From an uncultured Lachnospiraceae bacterium (GTDB lineage: Bacteria; Bacillota; Clostridia; Lachnospirales; Lachnospiraceae), in assembly GCA_905235845.1 (NCBI GenBank), contig CAJONG010000004.1:1-43233 (forward strand): a DNA stretch of 43,233 bases, read 5' to 3'. Positions within the stretch are counted from its first letter, which is position 1; each line of letters begins with the position of its first letter. The translations under genes and the position numbers were made by a program. Positions 32,089-42,103 of this stretch are shown here, one piece after another. The notes beneath the pieces are model-generated. The model worked only from the letters and a program-made list of their open reading frames with translations, ran no database searches and was not told the origin of the DNA.

Positions 32089-34758
32089 CTATCCGTTCCA
32101 TCTGTTATTAAGTGAATTCTGCAGCTTATACAGAGTGTTAAGGGCATCTAACGGAGTAAGATTACTTATATCAAGCTCCTTTAACTCCTTAAGTACATCT
32201 TCATCGGTGGTCGTCGCAAAAAGTGACATCTGTGTCAGATCCACCTGATCGTAGTGCTCGGTTTTTTTGCTCTTATTATCACCGGAGGTTGATACGGCGA
32301 TACTCTGTATCTTATCAATGATATCGTTGTCCACAAGGGATGCGACTATCTCCTTGGCACGATCTATCACTATATCGGGGACACCCGCAAGCTTGGCCAC
32401 CTGTATACCATAGCTCTTATCCGCACCGCCCTTGACGATCTTCCTTAGGAACACGATATCGTCACCATCCTCTTTGACGGCGATACAATAGTTATTAACA
32501 TTGTTCATCTTACTCTCAAGCTCCGTAAGCTCATGATAGTGAGTTGCGAAAAGAGTCTTGGCACCTAAAAGCCTTGTATTGGCTATATGTTCCACTACCG
32601 CCCAGGCAATGCTGAGACCGTCGAAAGTAGATGTTCCTCTGCCTATCTCGTCAAGTATTATAAGGCTTTCTGAGGTGGCATTACGAAGTATATTGGCAAC
32701 TTCATTCATCTCGACCATGAAGGTAGACTGTCCGCTTGCAAGATCATCACTGGCCCCAACTCTTGTGAATATCCTGTCGACGATACACATATCGGCAGAA
32801 TCGGCAGGGACAAAGGAACCTATCTGGGTCATAAGGGTTATTAAGGCAACCTGCCGCATATATGTGGACTTTCCGGCCATATTGGGACCGGTTATTATGG
32901 ATATAAGCCTTTTATTATTGTCAAGAATGGTGTCGTTGGGTATGAACATATCGCTGCCCGTCATCTTCTCGACTACGGGGTGCCTGCCACCCTTTATGGA
33001 GATGATCCCCTTATTGTTAAGCTTAGGTCTGCAGTAGCCGTTTTGCTCAGCCACAAGTGCTAAGGATGCGAAGACATCCAGGGCGGCCACGGCTTTGGCG
33101 GTCTTCTGCAGTACCTCTGTCTTAGCCCTGATCGTCTCCCTTATCTCTACGAACGTATCGTATTCAAGTCCCGTGAGCTTATCCTCTGCTCCGAGTATAA
33201 GATCTTCAAGCTCCTTAAGTCTGGCGCAGGTGAAGCGTTCGGCGTTAGTCAGTGTCTGCTTGCGTATATAATCATCCGGAGCCTTGTCCTTGGCGCCGTT
33301 ACTTATCTCTATACAATAGCCGAATACCTTGTTGTATTTTACATGGAGACTCTTGATACCGAGTCTCTCCTGCTCAGCGGCCTCAAAGTCCTTGACCCAT
33401 TGCTTGCCTTCGGTACTCGCCTTTCTTAATTCGTCAATGTTCTTATCATATCCTCCCTTGATAAAGCCACCTTCCCTGACGGACAGAGGAGGTTCATCGA
33501 CTATGGCATCGTCTATCATGGTGTATATATCCTCAAGAGGATCTATATCATTACTGATATTTCTTATAAGCGTTGTATCAAGCTCCAAGGTGATGAGTTT
33601 GATAGCCGGAAGCATCGACAGCGATGACTTAAGAGCAAGCATATCTCTGGGATTGATGGTATTGAATGCGATCTTGCCCACGATCCTCTCAAGATCGTAT
33701 ATCGATCCGAGATACTCTCTTAATTCATCACGCTCGATGGGATTGGATGAAAGCATATCAACGGCATCAAGCCTCTTAGTGATCTCTTCCTTGTCAACTA
33801 ATGGCTGACGTATATAGGAAGCGAGAGTACGGCTTCCCATGGCAGTCTTGGTCTTATCAAGCACCCATAGCAGGGAGCCTCTCTTAAGCTTATCCCTCAG
33901 GGTCTCTGTAAGTTCGAGATTACGTCTTGTGGAGCTGTCAAGGAGCATATATCTGCTCGCTATATAGGGATACAGATGCGTAAAATGCTTAAGCTCCTGC
34001 TTCTGCGTATCATACAGATACTGCAACAGGCTGCCGGCGGCGACCACGCCGTTGGGGAAGTCCGATATGCCAAGTCCGGATATGCCGTTGATGCCGAAGT
34101 GTTTGGCTATAAAATTCTTACAGCGGTCCTCATCATAAAAATGCGGAGGAAGTGCGCTTATGGCTATACCGAACCTGTCATGAAGCGAAGCCGGATCAAC
34201 ACCGCTTACAAGAAAGGCTTCATTGCATACGATCTCAGAGGGGTTGTATTTGATGATCTCATCAAAAAGCTCTCCTTTATCCTCTACCTCACTAAGATAA
34301 TAATCTCCCGTGGTAACATCGGCTATGGATATACCGATATTATCACAGGTATAGGATATGCTCATGATATAGTTATTGCTATCCCTGTCAAGTACGAGTT
34401 CACTTGTATTGGTTCCGGGGGTTACTATCCTTACGACTTCCCTTTTGACAAGTCCTTTGGCAAGCTTGGGATCCTCCACCTGTTCGCATATGGCTACCTT
34501 ATAGCCCCTGTCAACCAGCCTGTCAAGATAATGATCCACAGCATGATAAGGTACACCGCACATAGGCGCCCTCTCATCAAGTCCGCACTGCTTACCCGTA
34601 AGGGTGATCTCAAGCTCCTTAGATGCCGTCAGTGCATCATCAAAAAACATCTCGTAGAAATCACCGAGCCTGTAGAAAAGTATACAGTCCTTATACTCTT
34701 CCTTGGTATCAATATACAGTTTCATCATCGGGGACAATTTCTCGTAGTCTATCTTCAT
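32089..34758 (-). CDS. mutS: DNA mismatch repair protein MutS
   Basis: An 889-residue MutS1. The N-terminal mismatch-recognition Phe-x-Glu is present (GDFYEMF, F34 and E36), which distinguishes it from MutS2. Connector and lever domains follow, then the ATPase: Walker A GPNMAGKST near 620, then DDLASGQSTFMVEM, Walker B SLIILDEIGRGTSTFDG, and the H-loop FATHYHEL. The C-terminal QMSLF-like motif (TQMSLFAT) is a probable beta-clamp binding site. The ATG overlaps the miaB stop (ATGA). MutS and MutL together start methyl-independent mismatch repair. Confidence 0.98.
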   Translation of the reverse strand: MKIDYEKLSPMMKLYIDTKEEYKDCILFYRLGDFYEMFFDDALTASKELEITLTGKQCGLDERAPMCGVPYHAVDHYLDRLVDRGYKVAICEQVEDPKLAKGLVKREVVRIVTPGTNTSELVLDRDSNNYIMSISYTCDNIGISIADVTTGDYYLSEVEDKGELFDEIIKYNPSEIVCNEAFLVSGVDPASLHDRFGIAISALPPHFYDEDRCKNFIAKHFGINGISGLGISDFPNGVVAAGSLLQYLYDTQKQELKHFTHLYPYIASRYMLLDSSTRRNLELTETLRDKLKRGSLLWVLDKTKTAMGSRTLASYIRQPLVDKEEITKRLDAVDMLSSNPIERDELREYLGSIYDLERIVGKIAFNTINPRDMLALKSSLSMLPAIKLITLELDTTLIRNISNDIDPLEDIYTMIDDAIVDEPPLSVREGGFIKGGYDKNIDELRKASTEGKQWVKDFEAAEQERLGIKSLHVKYNKVFGYCIEISNGAKDKAPDDYIRKQTLTNAERFTCARLKELEDLILGAEDKLTGLEYDTFVEIRETIRAKTEVLQKTAKAVAALDVFASLALVAEQNGYCRPKLNNKGIISIKGGRHPVVEKMTGSDMFIPNDTILDNNKRLISIITGPNMAGKSTYMRQVALITLMTQIGSFVPADSADMCIVDRIFTRVGASDDLASGQSTFMVEMNEVANILRNATSESLIILDEIGRGTSTFDGLSIAWAVVEHIANTRLLGAKTLFATHYHELTELESKMNNVNNYCIAVKEDGDDIVFLRKIVKGGADKSYGIQVAKLAGVPDIVIDRAKEIVASLVDNDIIDKIQSIAVSTSGDNKSKKTEHYDQVDLTQMSLFATTTDEDVLKELKELDISNLTPLDALNTLYKLQNSLNNRWNG

Positions 34759-36170
34759 ATGCTGTCTGTCATCTCCCCTATGTAATAGAAGCCCTTCGCA
34801 TTGATCAGCTTAACAGGCACAATCTTACCTATCAGGTCACTGCCTCCGGTAAAATGTACCATACTGTTATTATCAAGCCTCCCTGATACCATTGAAGGAT
34901 CATTGTCGGATATATCCTCGACCAAGGCCTCCACGACCTTACCCGTTAAGATACCGTTACGTGTACCTGCACTTATCCTTACGGCATCAAGCACTCTGTT
35001 AAACTGTTCCTTGGCGAATTCTTCACTTACCTGATCTACTCTGTCAGCAGCCGGAGTTCCGGTTCTCTTGGAATAGATAAAGGTAAAGGCATTGTCATAC
35101 TGTACCTGTTTTATCACATCTATCGTATCATCCACATCCTGTGCGGTTTCTCCCGGGAAGCCAACGATGATATCGGTGGTTATGGCTACATCGGGTATGG
35201 CGTTCCTTATCCTGTCACAGAGCGCAAGATAGCTTTCCTTCGTATAGCATCTGTTCATGGCTTTAAGTATCCTGTCAGAGCCGGATTGCAAAGGGAGGTG
35301 GATATGTCTGCATATCTTCTTAGAGGCAGCCATGACATCGATAAGCTCATCCGACAGATCCTTGGGATGTGATGTCATGAATCTGATCCTTCTTATGCCT
35401 TCGACCTTCTCAACCTCAAGAAGCAATGCAGGAAAGCTTATCCCATCCGTAAGTCCGTTTCCGTAACTGTTGACATTCTGCCCAAGCAGCATGACCTCTA
35501 TCACTCCGTCATCGGCAAGTTTTTCGACCTCTCTTATTATATCCTTCGCGTCCCTGCTGCGTTCCCTGCCCCTTACATAAGGCACGATACAATATGTACA
35601 GTAATTATTGCATCCGTACATGATGTTCACGCCGGACTTATAGCTGTACTTGCGCTTGACCGGAAGATCCTCAACATAGTCATCGGTGCTGTCCCATATA
35701 TCTATTATCTGATCCTCGGATGTATACATGTTGTAAAGGAGCTCTGCGAATCTGAAGATATTATGCGTGCCGAATACAAGATCCACGAATCTGTAATTTT
35801 TTGATATATTATCTATGACACTGTGCTCCTGCATCATACATCCGCACAGGGCTATCTTAAGACCGGGCTGTCTTTTCTTCCTTGCCTTGAGGGTTCCCAG
35901 ATGTCCGTATACCTTCTGATTGGCGTTATCCCTTACGGTGCATGTATTATATATTACAAGATCCGCATCCGTCTCATCCGCATCCGTATCAAAGCCGGTC
36001 TTTATCAGTATCCCGCATAGCTTCTCGGAATCCCTGGCGTTCATCTGACATCCGAATGTGACCACGGCGCACTTGGGAGTCCTGCCAAGCCTGTCTTTCA
36101 GTCCGGTCACCACATCGGTGAGTTTATCTATGTATTCAAGCTGTTTTTTTAATTCTTCGGTATTTTCCAC
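34755..36170 (-). CDS. miaB: tRNA-2-methylthio-N6-dimethylallyladenosine synthase MiaB
   Basis: A 471-residue radical SAM methylthiotransferase acting on i6A37 of tRNA, the step after MiaA. The N-terminal UPF0004 domain carries three cluster cysteines (FGCQMN, YNTCTVRDNA, LCGCM). The radical SAM motif is CNNYCTYC; GRERSRDAKDI and LPLQSGSDRILKAMNR are family fingerprints; the C-terminal TRAM domain starts near residue 405. Start is GTG at 36170 with GGAG six bases upstream. The first 30 residues (EELKKQLEYIDKLTDVV) are a helical extension not needed for catalysis. mutS follows with an ATGA overlap. Confidence 0.97.
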   Translation of the reverse strand: MENTEELKKQLEYIDKLTDVVTGLKDRLGRTPKCAVVTFGCQMNARDSEKLCGILIKTGFDTDADETDADLVIYNTCTVRDNANQKVYGHLGTLKARKKRQPGLKIALCGCMMQEHSVIDNISKNYRFVDLVFGTHNIFRFAELLYNMYTSEDQIIDIWDSTDDYVEDLPVKRKYSYKSGVNIMYGCNNYCTYCIVPYVRGRERSRDAKDIIREVEKLADDGVIEVMLLGQNVNSYGNGLTDGISFPALLLEVEKVEGIRRIRFMTSHPKDLSDELIDVMAASKKICRHIHLPLQSGSDRILKAMNRCYTKESYLALCDRIRNAIPDVAITTDIIVGFPGETAQDVDDTIDVIKQVQYDNAFTFIYSKRTGTPAADRVDQVSEEFAKEQFNRVLDAVRISAGTRNGILTGKVVEALVEDISDNDPSMVSGRLDNNSMVHFTGGSDLIGKIVPVKLINAKGFYYIGEMTDSI

Positions 36171-36184
36171 TTTATTCTCCGTCT

Positions 36185-36751
36185 TTAAAGACCATGCGCT
36201 TTAATTATGCGCGTGGGTGTTATAACAGCGCTCATGGGGATATCCGTATCCTTAGAGTCTATATGCTCCATGATCTGAAAATCATAGGCAAGACCGATCC
36301 TGTAAGGGATAGGATTTGTGGCAAAAAAGCGGTCATAATAGCCTTTGCCGTAGCCCATTCTGTTGCACTCTATGTCGAACACCGTGCCGGGAGTTATACA
36401 CAATGTATCACAATCCGTATCATCGGCAGATAACTTAAGATATTCAATCCTTAAGGGTTCCCTTATGCCGTATGTGGATGACTCCATCTCTTCAAGTGCA
36501 TATACCCTGTAAAACTGTAGTGTATTATCATTAAGGCATACGGGCGCATACACCTTTTTGCCGTCAAGCAAGGCAGTGCAGATTATCTTATCCGTAGCGA
36601 CCTCACCGTTATGATCCGCATATACCAATAGGGTTTTTGCTTTTTTAAATTCATCCAGAGTAAAAAGCTTATCCGCGATCATATCGCTTTCTTTTATGCG
36701 GGTTATGGCATCTAATGCTTTGCGTTTTTTAATGATATCCGCTCTTGTCAT
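36185..36751 (-). CDS. 5-formyltetrahydrofolate cyclo-ligase
   Basis: A 188-residue enzyme that converts 5-formyl-THF (folinate) to 5,10-methenyl-THF with ATP. The signature TPGTVFDIECNRMGYGKGYYDRF is present in overlapping parts, with the basic N-terminus (RADIIKKRKALDAI) and HNGEVATDKII substrate-binding segment typical of the YgfA/YqgN family. A small enzyme at normal length. It lies 13 bases after proB and 14 before miaB, within the long co-directional run. Confidence 0.95.
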   Translation of the reverse strand: MTRADIIKKRKALDAITRIKESDMIADKLFTLDEFKKAKTLLVYADHNGEVATDKIICTALLDGKKVYAPVCLNDNTLQFYRVYALEEMESSTYGIREPLRIEYLKLSADDTDCDTLCITPGTVFDIECNRMGYGKGYYDRFFATNPIPYRIGLAYDFQIMEHIDSKDTDIPMSAVITPTRIIKAHGL

Positions 36752-36764
36752 AATCTTAGTGTAG

Positions 36765-37661
36765 TCAGTCGTTCATGTGATTGATATATTCCACCATATC
36801 AAAGTCCGATGACGGGTCAGACTTAAAGAAGGTTCCGATCTCACGACCGTCCATGATACGATGAAGTATCCTCATATCGGAAGAATTGGCGATTATCATA
36901 TCACATCCCGTGGAGGTGGCGATCTTAGCGGCATTTAACTTGGTATTCATTCCGCCTGTCCCCACATTGCTTCCGGTGCTTGCCTTACCCATCTCGAAGA
37001 ATCGCTCATCAAGCTTATCTACATTCGATATGAATCCGGCATCAGGATTCTTCCTGGGATCATCCGTATAGAGCCCGTCTATATCGGACAGAAGGATCAG
37101 AAGATCAGCTCCCACAAGGGAGGCTACGATGGCTGAAAGAGTATCATTATCCCCTATCAGTATATCATCATCACCTACGACTATCTCGTAGGTCGATACG
37201 GTATCGTTCTCGTTGACAATGGGCACTATGCCCATGTTGAGAAGCTCTGAGAAGGTATTATAGGCATTGGCTCTGTTGATATCATCCGTCACGGTGTTCT
37301 TGGTCATAAGTATCTGTGCCGCTATGTGGTTATACTCACTGAAAAGCTTCTGGTACGTCATCATAAGCCTTGCCTGACCGATGGCGGCGCAGGCCTGTTT
37401 AAAGCCCATGTTATCCTTCTGTGAATTGACGGCAGCCTGTCCTATGACCCGCTTGCCCACAGCGATGGCACCACTGCTTACCAGTATCACATCCTTACCC
37501 TGATTGCTTATATTGCACAGCTCGCGTACCAGGACTTCTAACTTGGTATAGTCAAGACCACCTGTCTCGTTGTGTACCAAAGATGAGGAGCCGACCTTAA
37601 CGACTATCCTCTTCTTATCCTTAAGCCCCGGTCTTGTTATCAGATCAAATTCTTCTTCCAT
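36765..37661 (-). CDS. proB: Glutamate 5-kinase, short form without PUA domain
   Basis: A 298-residue amino-acid kinase that makes gamma-glutamyl phosphate, the first step of proline synthesis. Motifs: RIVVKVGSSSLVHNE, VSSGAIAVGKRV, NENDTVS, GDNDTLSAIVASLVGADLLILLSDIDGLYTDDPR in overlapping segments, and GTGGMNTKLNAAKIA. The C-terminal PUA domain of longer ProB proteins is missing. The start is ATG at 37661, preceded by GGAGG; the frame continues upstream inside the flavoprotein gene but lacks family sequence. It overlaps that gene by 22 bases. proA and proC are not in the window. Confidence 0.96.
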   Translation of the reverse strand: MEEEFDLITRPGLKDKKRIVVKVGSSSLVHNETGGLDYTKLEVLVRELCNISNQGKDVILVSSGAIAVGKRVIGQAAVNSQKDNMGFKQACAAIGQARLMMTYQKLFSEYNHIAAQILMTKNTVTDDINRANAYNTFSELLNMGIVPIVNENDTVSTYEIVVGDDDILIGDNDTLSAIVASLVGADLLILLSDIDGLYTDDPRKNPDAGFISNVDKLDERFFEMGKASTGSNVGTGGMNTKLNAAKIATSTGCDMIIANSSDMRILHRIMDGREIGTFFKSDPSSDFDMVEYINHMND

Positions 37662-39223
37662 ATCTCCTCCGCTATATATATTCCGTCCATCGCGGCAGAT
37701 GTTATCCCGCCGGCATAACCTGCTCCCTCTCCGCATGGATATATGCATCCGCATTCGCTTGTTCCGCGATCCCCTCGATGTATCCTTACGGGTGATGACG
37801 TTCTGCTCTCTATACCGGCAAGAACGGCTTCTTCACCCGCAAAGCCCGGTATGATCCGGTCAAAAGCTTCCATTCCTTCAAGGAAAGAAGTCTTTATCTG
37901 CTCCGGCAGAAGGCCGCGGATATCTGTTTCCTTAACTGCTCCCTTAAAACCATCCGGCTTTATCCTGATATCTCCCATGGGATGTCCCTGCTTATAGGAG
38001 ATATAGCTCTGCACAGGTATACATCCGCCGCCCATGTCATAGGCTCTTTTTTCAAGCTCTCTCTGAAAGCTTATCCCGCTTAAAGGGCCCGTGCCCGGAT
38101 AGTCCCTCTCATCCACGCTTACGATTATCCCACTGTTGGCGATCCCACTGTCTCTGGATCTTAAGCTCATACCGTTAACCGCAGTATGCCCGGATTCGGA
38201 TGAGGCATTGACCACATATCCTCCCGGACACATACAGAAGCTGTACACTCCTCTTAAGCTTGCAGATCTGTGGGTAAGCTTATAAGCGGCAGGACCAAGG
38301 ATATGGGCAGCATGGGGATCACCGTACCTTGCCATATCTATCATATCCTGCGGATGAAGTACCCTTAAGCCTACAGCGTATGCCTTGGAAGACATCGGTA
38401 TCCCCAGGTCATATAACATCCCAAAGGTATCCCTTGCACTGTGTCCTATGGCAAGTACCAGTGAATCGGTTACGATCTCTTCGCCGTTATCAAAGATCGC
38501 GGTGACTGTATCCTTACCTTTTAGGATGATATCCGTAAGCTTATGTCTGTATCGGAATTCGGCACCCTTTGATATCATGTCATCACGCATGGATGATATA
38601 ACATCAGCCAGCACGTCTGTCCCGATATGGGGCTTGCTCTCATACAGTATGTCATCCGGAGCGCCGTGATCGGCGAATATCTCAAGGACCTTCTTATTAC
38701 GTCCGTATCTGTCATTAACAAGTGTGTTAAGCTTGCCGTCAGAGAAGGTTCCTGCGCCTCCCTCACCAAACTGTACATTGCTTTCGGTATCGAGTATTCC
38801 TGTGTCCCAGAAGTGGGCAACTGACCCGGTCCTTTGCTCCACCGGAAGCCCTCTGTCGCATAATATGGGTCTGCAGCCTGCATTGGCAAGCATATATCCG
38901 CAGAAAAGACCTGCAGGTCCCATACCGATCACAAGCGGCCTGTAGGCTCCGGTTTTACCCTTAGGCCATATGTATTCCTTTTCATCCGCTATATCGGCCT
39001 GTCTGCATCTGCTCCTTCTAAGAACATTAACTTCGTCTTTAATATCTACATCTACAGAATATACATGATAAAGCCTTGGTTTTGATCTTGCATCTATGCT
39101 GTGTTTAACAATACGGAATTCAAATTCCGCATCTGTCTTAAGCTTGCCTGCGATGGCCTTTCTTAATGCAGGTAATGTATCCTTAATGTCCGTATCTATC
39201 TTGATCTGATTGATCCTTATCAT
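37640..39223 (-). CDS. Uncharacterised FAD-dependent dehydrogenase (COG2509 type)
   Basis: A 527-residue flavoprotein. An N-terminal domain of about 80 residues (IRINQIKIDTDIKDTLPALRKAIAGKL) precedes the dinucleotide fold GMGPAGLFCGYMLANAG. Further marks are FGEGGAGTFSDGKLNT, VLAIGHSARDTFGML, GVYSFCMCPGGYVVNAS and, at the end, PCGEGAGYAGGITSAAMDG, the second FAD contact. These match the COG2509 group of unknown substrate. I place the start at the ATG at 39223, which gives the family N-terminus; the longer frame overlaps the upstream gene. It follows another FAD protein by 23 bases and overlaps proB. Confidence 0.9.
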   Translation of the reverse strand: MIRINQIKIDTDIKDTLPALRKAIAGKLKTDAEFEFRIVKHSIDARSKPRLYHVYSVDVDIKDEVNVLRRSRCRQADIADEKEYIWPKGKTGAYRPLVIGMGPAGLFCGYMLANAGCRPILCDRGLPVEQRTGSVAHFWDTGILDTESNVQFGEGGAGTFSDGKLNTLVNDRYGRNKKVLEIFADHGAPDDILYESKPHIGTDVLADVISSMRDDMISKGAEFRYRHKLTDIILKGKDTVTAIFDNGEEIVTDSLVLAIGHSARDTFGMLYDLGIPMSSKAYAVGLRVLHPQDMIDMARYGDPHAAHILGPAAYKLTHRSASLRGVYSFCMCPGGYVVNASSESGHTAVNGMSLRSRDSGIANSGIIVSVDERDYPGTGPLSGISFQRELEKRAYDMGGGCIPVQSYISYKQGHPMGDIRIKPDGFKGAVKETDIRGLLPEQIKTSFLEGMEAFDRIIPGFAGEEAVLAGIESRTSSPVRIHRGDRGTSECGCIYPCGEGAGYAGGITSAAMDGIYIAEEIWKKNLI

Positions 39224-39246
39224 ATTAACCCAATCATAATTCCATT

Positions 39247-40470
39247 CTAGTAGCAGCCTGCCGATCTGCCTGCTATGTATCCGGATGTCCATGCCCACTG
39301 CAGATTATATCCTCCGCAGGCACCGTCCACATCAAGCATCTCTCCGCATATGTATAAGCCGGGAGTCCTTATGGACTGGCAATTATCATCGATCTCTCTT
39401 AAGGGTATCCCACCGCTGCAGCACTGCGCATGTGCAAAATCCTTGGTTCCTTTGACAGATACATTGAAGCATCTTATCTTCCCAACAATGTCGATAATAC
39501 TGTCCTCGGTCGCTTCACAGACTTCATCCGCGGGACTTAAGCCGACAGACTTGATCAGATGATCGCACAGCTTGGAATTAAGGGTTCCCTCCATGAATAC
39601 ACCCACACTGCTTCCGGCAAATTGCAGCATTCTGCCCTGCATAAGGGATATATATTCATCCTCATTCATACCGGGCATCAGATCGATCTGCAGAGTATGC
39701 TTCATATCGGGGTACGCACCCACATAGTGGCTTAGTTGCATTATGGGTATACCTCCGAGTCCTGTATCGGCAAACTGGAGCTCCCCGTATTCACTGCCCA
39801 TAAGCACACCGTCAGATATAAGAGTTATCATAGCATCCGTCCTGACTCCGCTTATATCCTTCCAGAAGTCTCCGTAACAATTAAGAGCACTTAGGGCAGG
39901 CTTGACCGGTATGACCGTATGTCCAAGACTGTAAGCAAGGGAATATCCGTCTCTGTCACTGCTTATCCTATCCTTCTTATCTATGCCGGCATAGCTTCCG
40001 CAGGCCAATACTATCCTGTTAAATGTCCGAGTCCTGCCTTCAGTCTTCACTTCGAAGGTATCAGGGCCACTCTTAACTATACCCTCGACCACGACACCGT
40101 GCTCAACCTTAACCCCGTATGAATCAAGAGCATTCTTAAGAACATCCCTTACAGCCTTAGCCTGCTCGCAGAAGGGGTACATATACCCACCGATCTCCTT
40201 GATGATAAGACCCATACTCCTGAAGGTTCTGACGGTATCGTCTTCATCGAATTTGGAAAAATAATTATCCAGAAGATCGTTGTCACTGCTATGGTAGTGA
40301 TCGGTCCTTAGATCCCTGTTGGAGATATTGCATCTTCCGTTACCGGTCTTAAGAAGCTTCTTACCCAGTATATCTTCTTTTTCGAATACAGTCACATAAG
40401 CGCCCATGGAAGCGGCACTTACGGCTGCCATCATTCCGGCGGCTCCTCCGCCGATTATAAGAACCTCCAT
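39247..40470 (-). CDS. FAD/NAD(P)-binding oxidoreductase of the HI0933/BaiN type
   Basis: A 407-residue flavoprotein of the HI0933-like family (COG2081). N-terminal FAD fold VLIIGGGAAGMMAAVSAASMG, then the family mark LGKKLLKTGNGRCNISN, RIVLACGSYAG, and the C-terminal GLYICGEMLDVDGACGGYNLQWAWTSGYIAG. The substrate is not known for most members; some relatives act on bile acid intermediates, which cannot be inferred here. Start ATG at 40470 with GGAG upstream, eight bases after the flippase gene. Confidence 0.93.
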   Translation of the reverse strand: MEVLIIGGGAAGMMAAVSAASMGAYVTVFEKEDILGKKLLKTGNGRCNISNRDLRTDHYHSSDNDLLDNYFSKFDEDDTVRTFRSMGLIIKEIGGYMYPFCEQAKAVRDVLKNALDSYGVKVEHGVVVEGIVKSGPDTFEVKTEGRTRTFNRIVLACGSYAGIDKKDRISSDRDGYSLAYSLGHTVIPVKPALSALNCYGDFWKDISGVRTDAMITLISDGVLMGSEYGELQFADTGLGGIPIMQLSHYVGAYPDMKHTLQIDLMPGMNEDEYISLMQGRMLQFAGSSVGVFMEGTLNSKLCDHLIKSVGLSPADEVCEATEDSIIDIVGKIRCFNVSVKGTKDFAHAQCCSGGIPLREIDDNCQSIRTPGLYICGEMLDVDGACGGYNLQWAWTSGYIAGRSAGCY

Positions 40471-40477
40471 GTCACTC

Positions 40478-42079
40478 CTATCTGTCCGTGAAGAACCTTC
40501 CGATGAATAACAAAGGATAATATATAAGTGTCCCCTTTAAGGAATTGATATCTCTGGCAGTTACACCCTTAAGAACGGCCAAAGTCACAAAATATGCCGG
40601 ATAAGCGATAATTATCGATATGAGCAGGAATATGACGTTCATTACGATAAAATGATCCATTATGGCAAGCAGACCCGAGAAGACAAGACAGGCAATACAT
40701 ATCCTTAAGACCCTGATGCCCATATCAATAAGGTCAAGGCCCACCATCATGTTAATGATGAAGATAAGGAATACGGTCTGCGACAGATAACCGGCAATAA
40801 GCGCTATTACGGGCATGATGATATTGCCCTCATTACCTGCCGTGATAACGGCGAATAATACCGATACACCAAAGCATATAAGGCTTGATATATACGAGTA
40901 TCTTACAAGCTTGATGGCACTCAATATGCCCTTACACAGATAGCTGATACCGATAAAAAGCAATACTATACCACCTTGCTTAAGCAGTGAGGCGCCAAGT
41001 GTCATATTGCCGCCAAAAAATATCCTTACGATGGGATCAGCCAAAATGATGACAAGCAAAGTGATGGGCAGTAGTATGAGGACGGAATTCCTTAACATAT
41101 AGGATACCCTTGAACGTACAAGCTTGTGTTCTTCAGCTGCGTAATCCCTGCGAAGCTTTTTGCATTCCCTGTCAGAATACTCGGCAAAAAAGATCATGAA
41201 AAAAGCCGGGACAATAAGATATTTGCCAAAGAACACACCGACCCTTGCAAGTACTTCCTCAACACTGATATCGTAAGTAAAGGCTCTCTTAAAATAAATT
41301 GCAAGAACCGTAAAAACCGTAAGCACAGGTGATAGCTTCTCCGCTATATTGATCACGCTCGACTTTAAAAAGGTGATGGTTATATTCCTTCTGTTATCCA
41401 CACCCTTAACGGAATTATAATCATATCTGTATACCTTGCCTGCTATCCGGTCTCCAATTATCAGAGCCAACATACTGACAAAAGCCGCTATGCACTGTGT
41501 CATGACAGCGCCTATGGCTCCGTTGAGATTGGCATATATCGGATCCTTAAGCAGACCTGAGACCTTAAGCCCGTAGGAATACATATTAATGATAAGTATG
41601 GGACTTAATCCCACAAGGCACAGAGACTGAATGAGCTCGGCCACTACACATATAGCCGTATCACCCCTTCCCTGATAATATCCGTTCAGACATCCCTTGA
41701 TCATATTCAGAAAATAATATACTCCAAGGACGCTAAGTACACTCTGAGGTATGGTATATCCGATTAAAAGCGAGAATATGGTTCCCGATAAGGACCATAA
41801 TATAAAGCCGATGACAGCACCTATTATCAGGCTGTAGAACAAGCCGTATCTGAATATCAGCATGGAATTATAGTGCATCCCCTTAGAATTGCGTACAGCG
41901 ACCATACGGGCGATGGCCTGTTTGAGCCCGCCGCCGAATGTGATCATAAGTACTTCAAAAAGAATAAAACCGATATAATAAAGACCCATTCCAAGATCGC
42001 CCGTAAGATACAGGGTGATCATCCAGAATATCAGATTACAGATCCTTGTTATTACACGAACAATTTCCTTGATGTTCAT
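40478..42079 (-). CDS. Multi-pass flippase-like protein of the MOP superfamily (polysaccharide/lipid exporter)
   Basis: A 533-residue polytopic protein with about 12-14 hydrophobic helices, in the MOP (MATE/MVF/PST) superfamily of lipid-linked-oligosaccharide flippases. Suggestive marks are the duplicated helix pattern, GGGLKQAIARMVAVRNSKG after the second helix, and YYQGRGDTAICVVAELIQ near 140. It could be related to SpoVB, MurJ or Wzx; the sequence alone does not choose among them. I start at ATG 42079, with TTGGAG seven bases upstream, rather than an in-frame TTG at 42091. No glycosyltransferase cluster lies nearby, so a general cell-wall or sporulation role is as likely as capsule export. 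Confidence 0.8.
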   Translation of the reverse strand: MNIKEIVRVITRICNLIFWMITLYLTGDLGMGLYYIGFILFEVLMITFGGGLKQAIARMVAVRNSKGMHYNSMLIFRYGLFYSLIIGAVIGFILWSLSGTIFSLLIGYTIPQSVLSVLGVYYFLNMIKGCLNGYYQGRGDTAICVVAELIQSLCLVGLSPILIINMYSYGLKVSGLLKDPIYANLNGAIGAVMTQCIAAFVSMLALIIGDRIAGKVYRYDYNSVKGVDNRRNITITFLKSSVINIAEKLSPVLTVFTVLAIYFKRAFTYDISVEEVLARVGVFFGKYLIVPAFFMIFFAEYSDRECKKLRRDYAAEEHKLVRSRVSYMLRNSVLILLPITLLVIILADPIVRIFFGGNMTLGASLLKQGGIVLLFIGISYLCKGILSAIKLVRYSYISSLICFGVSVLFAVITAGNEGNIIMPVIALIAGYLSQTVFLIFIINMMVGLDLIDMGIRVLRICIACLVFSGLLAIMDHFIVMNVIFLLISIIIAYPAYFVTLAVLKGVTARDINSLKGTLIYYPLLFIGRFFTDR

Positions 42080-42103
42080 TATATACTCCAATAATCACAA
42101 AAC

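Noticed and set aside
33976-34785. 269-codon plus-strand open frame opposite mutS
   Set aside because: Antisense to strongly conserved MutS; composition and lack of motifs fit a shadow frame.
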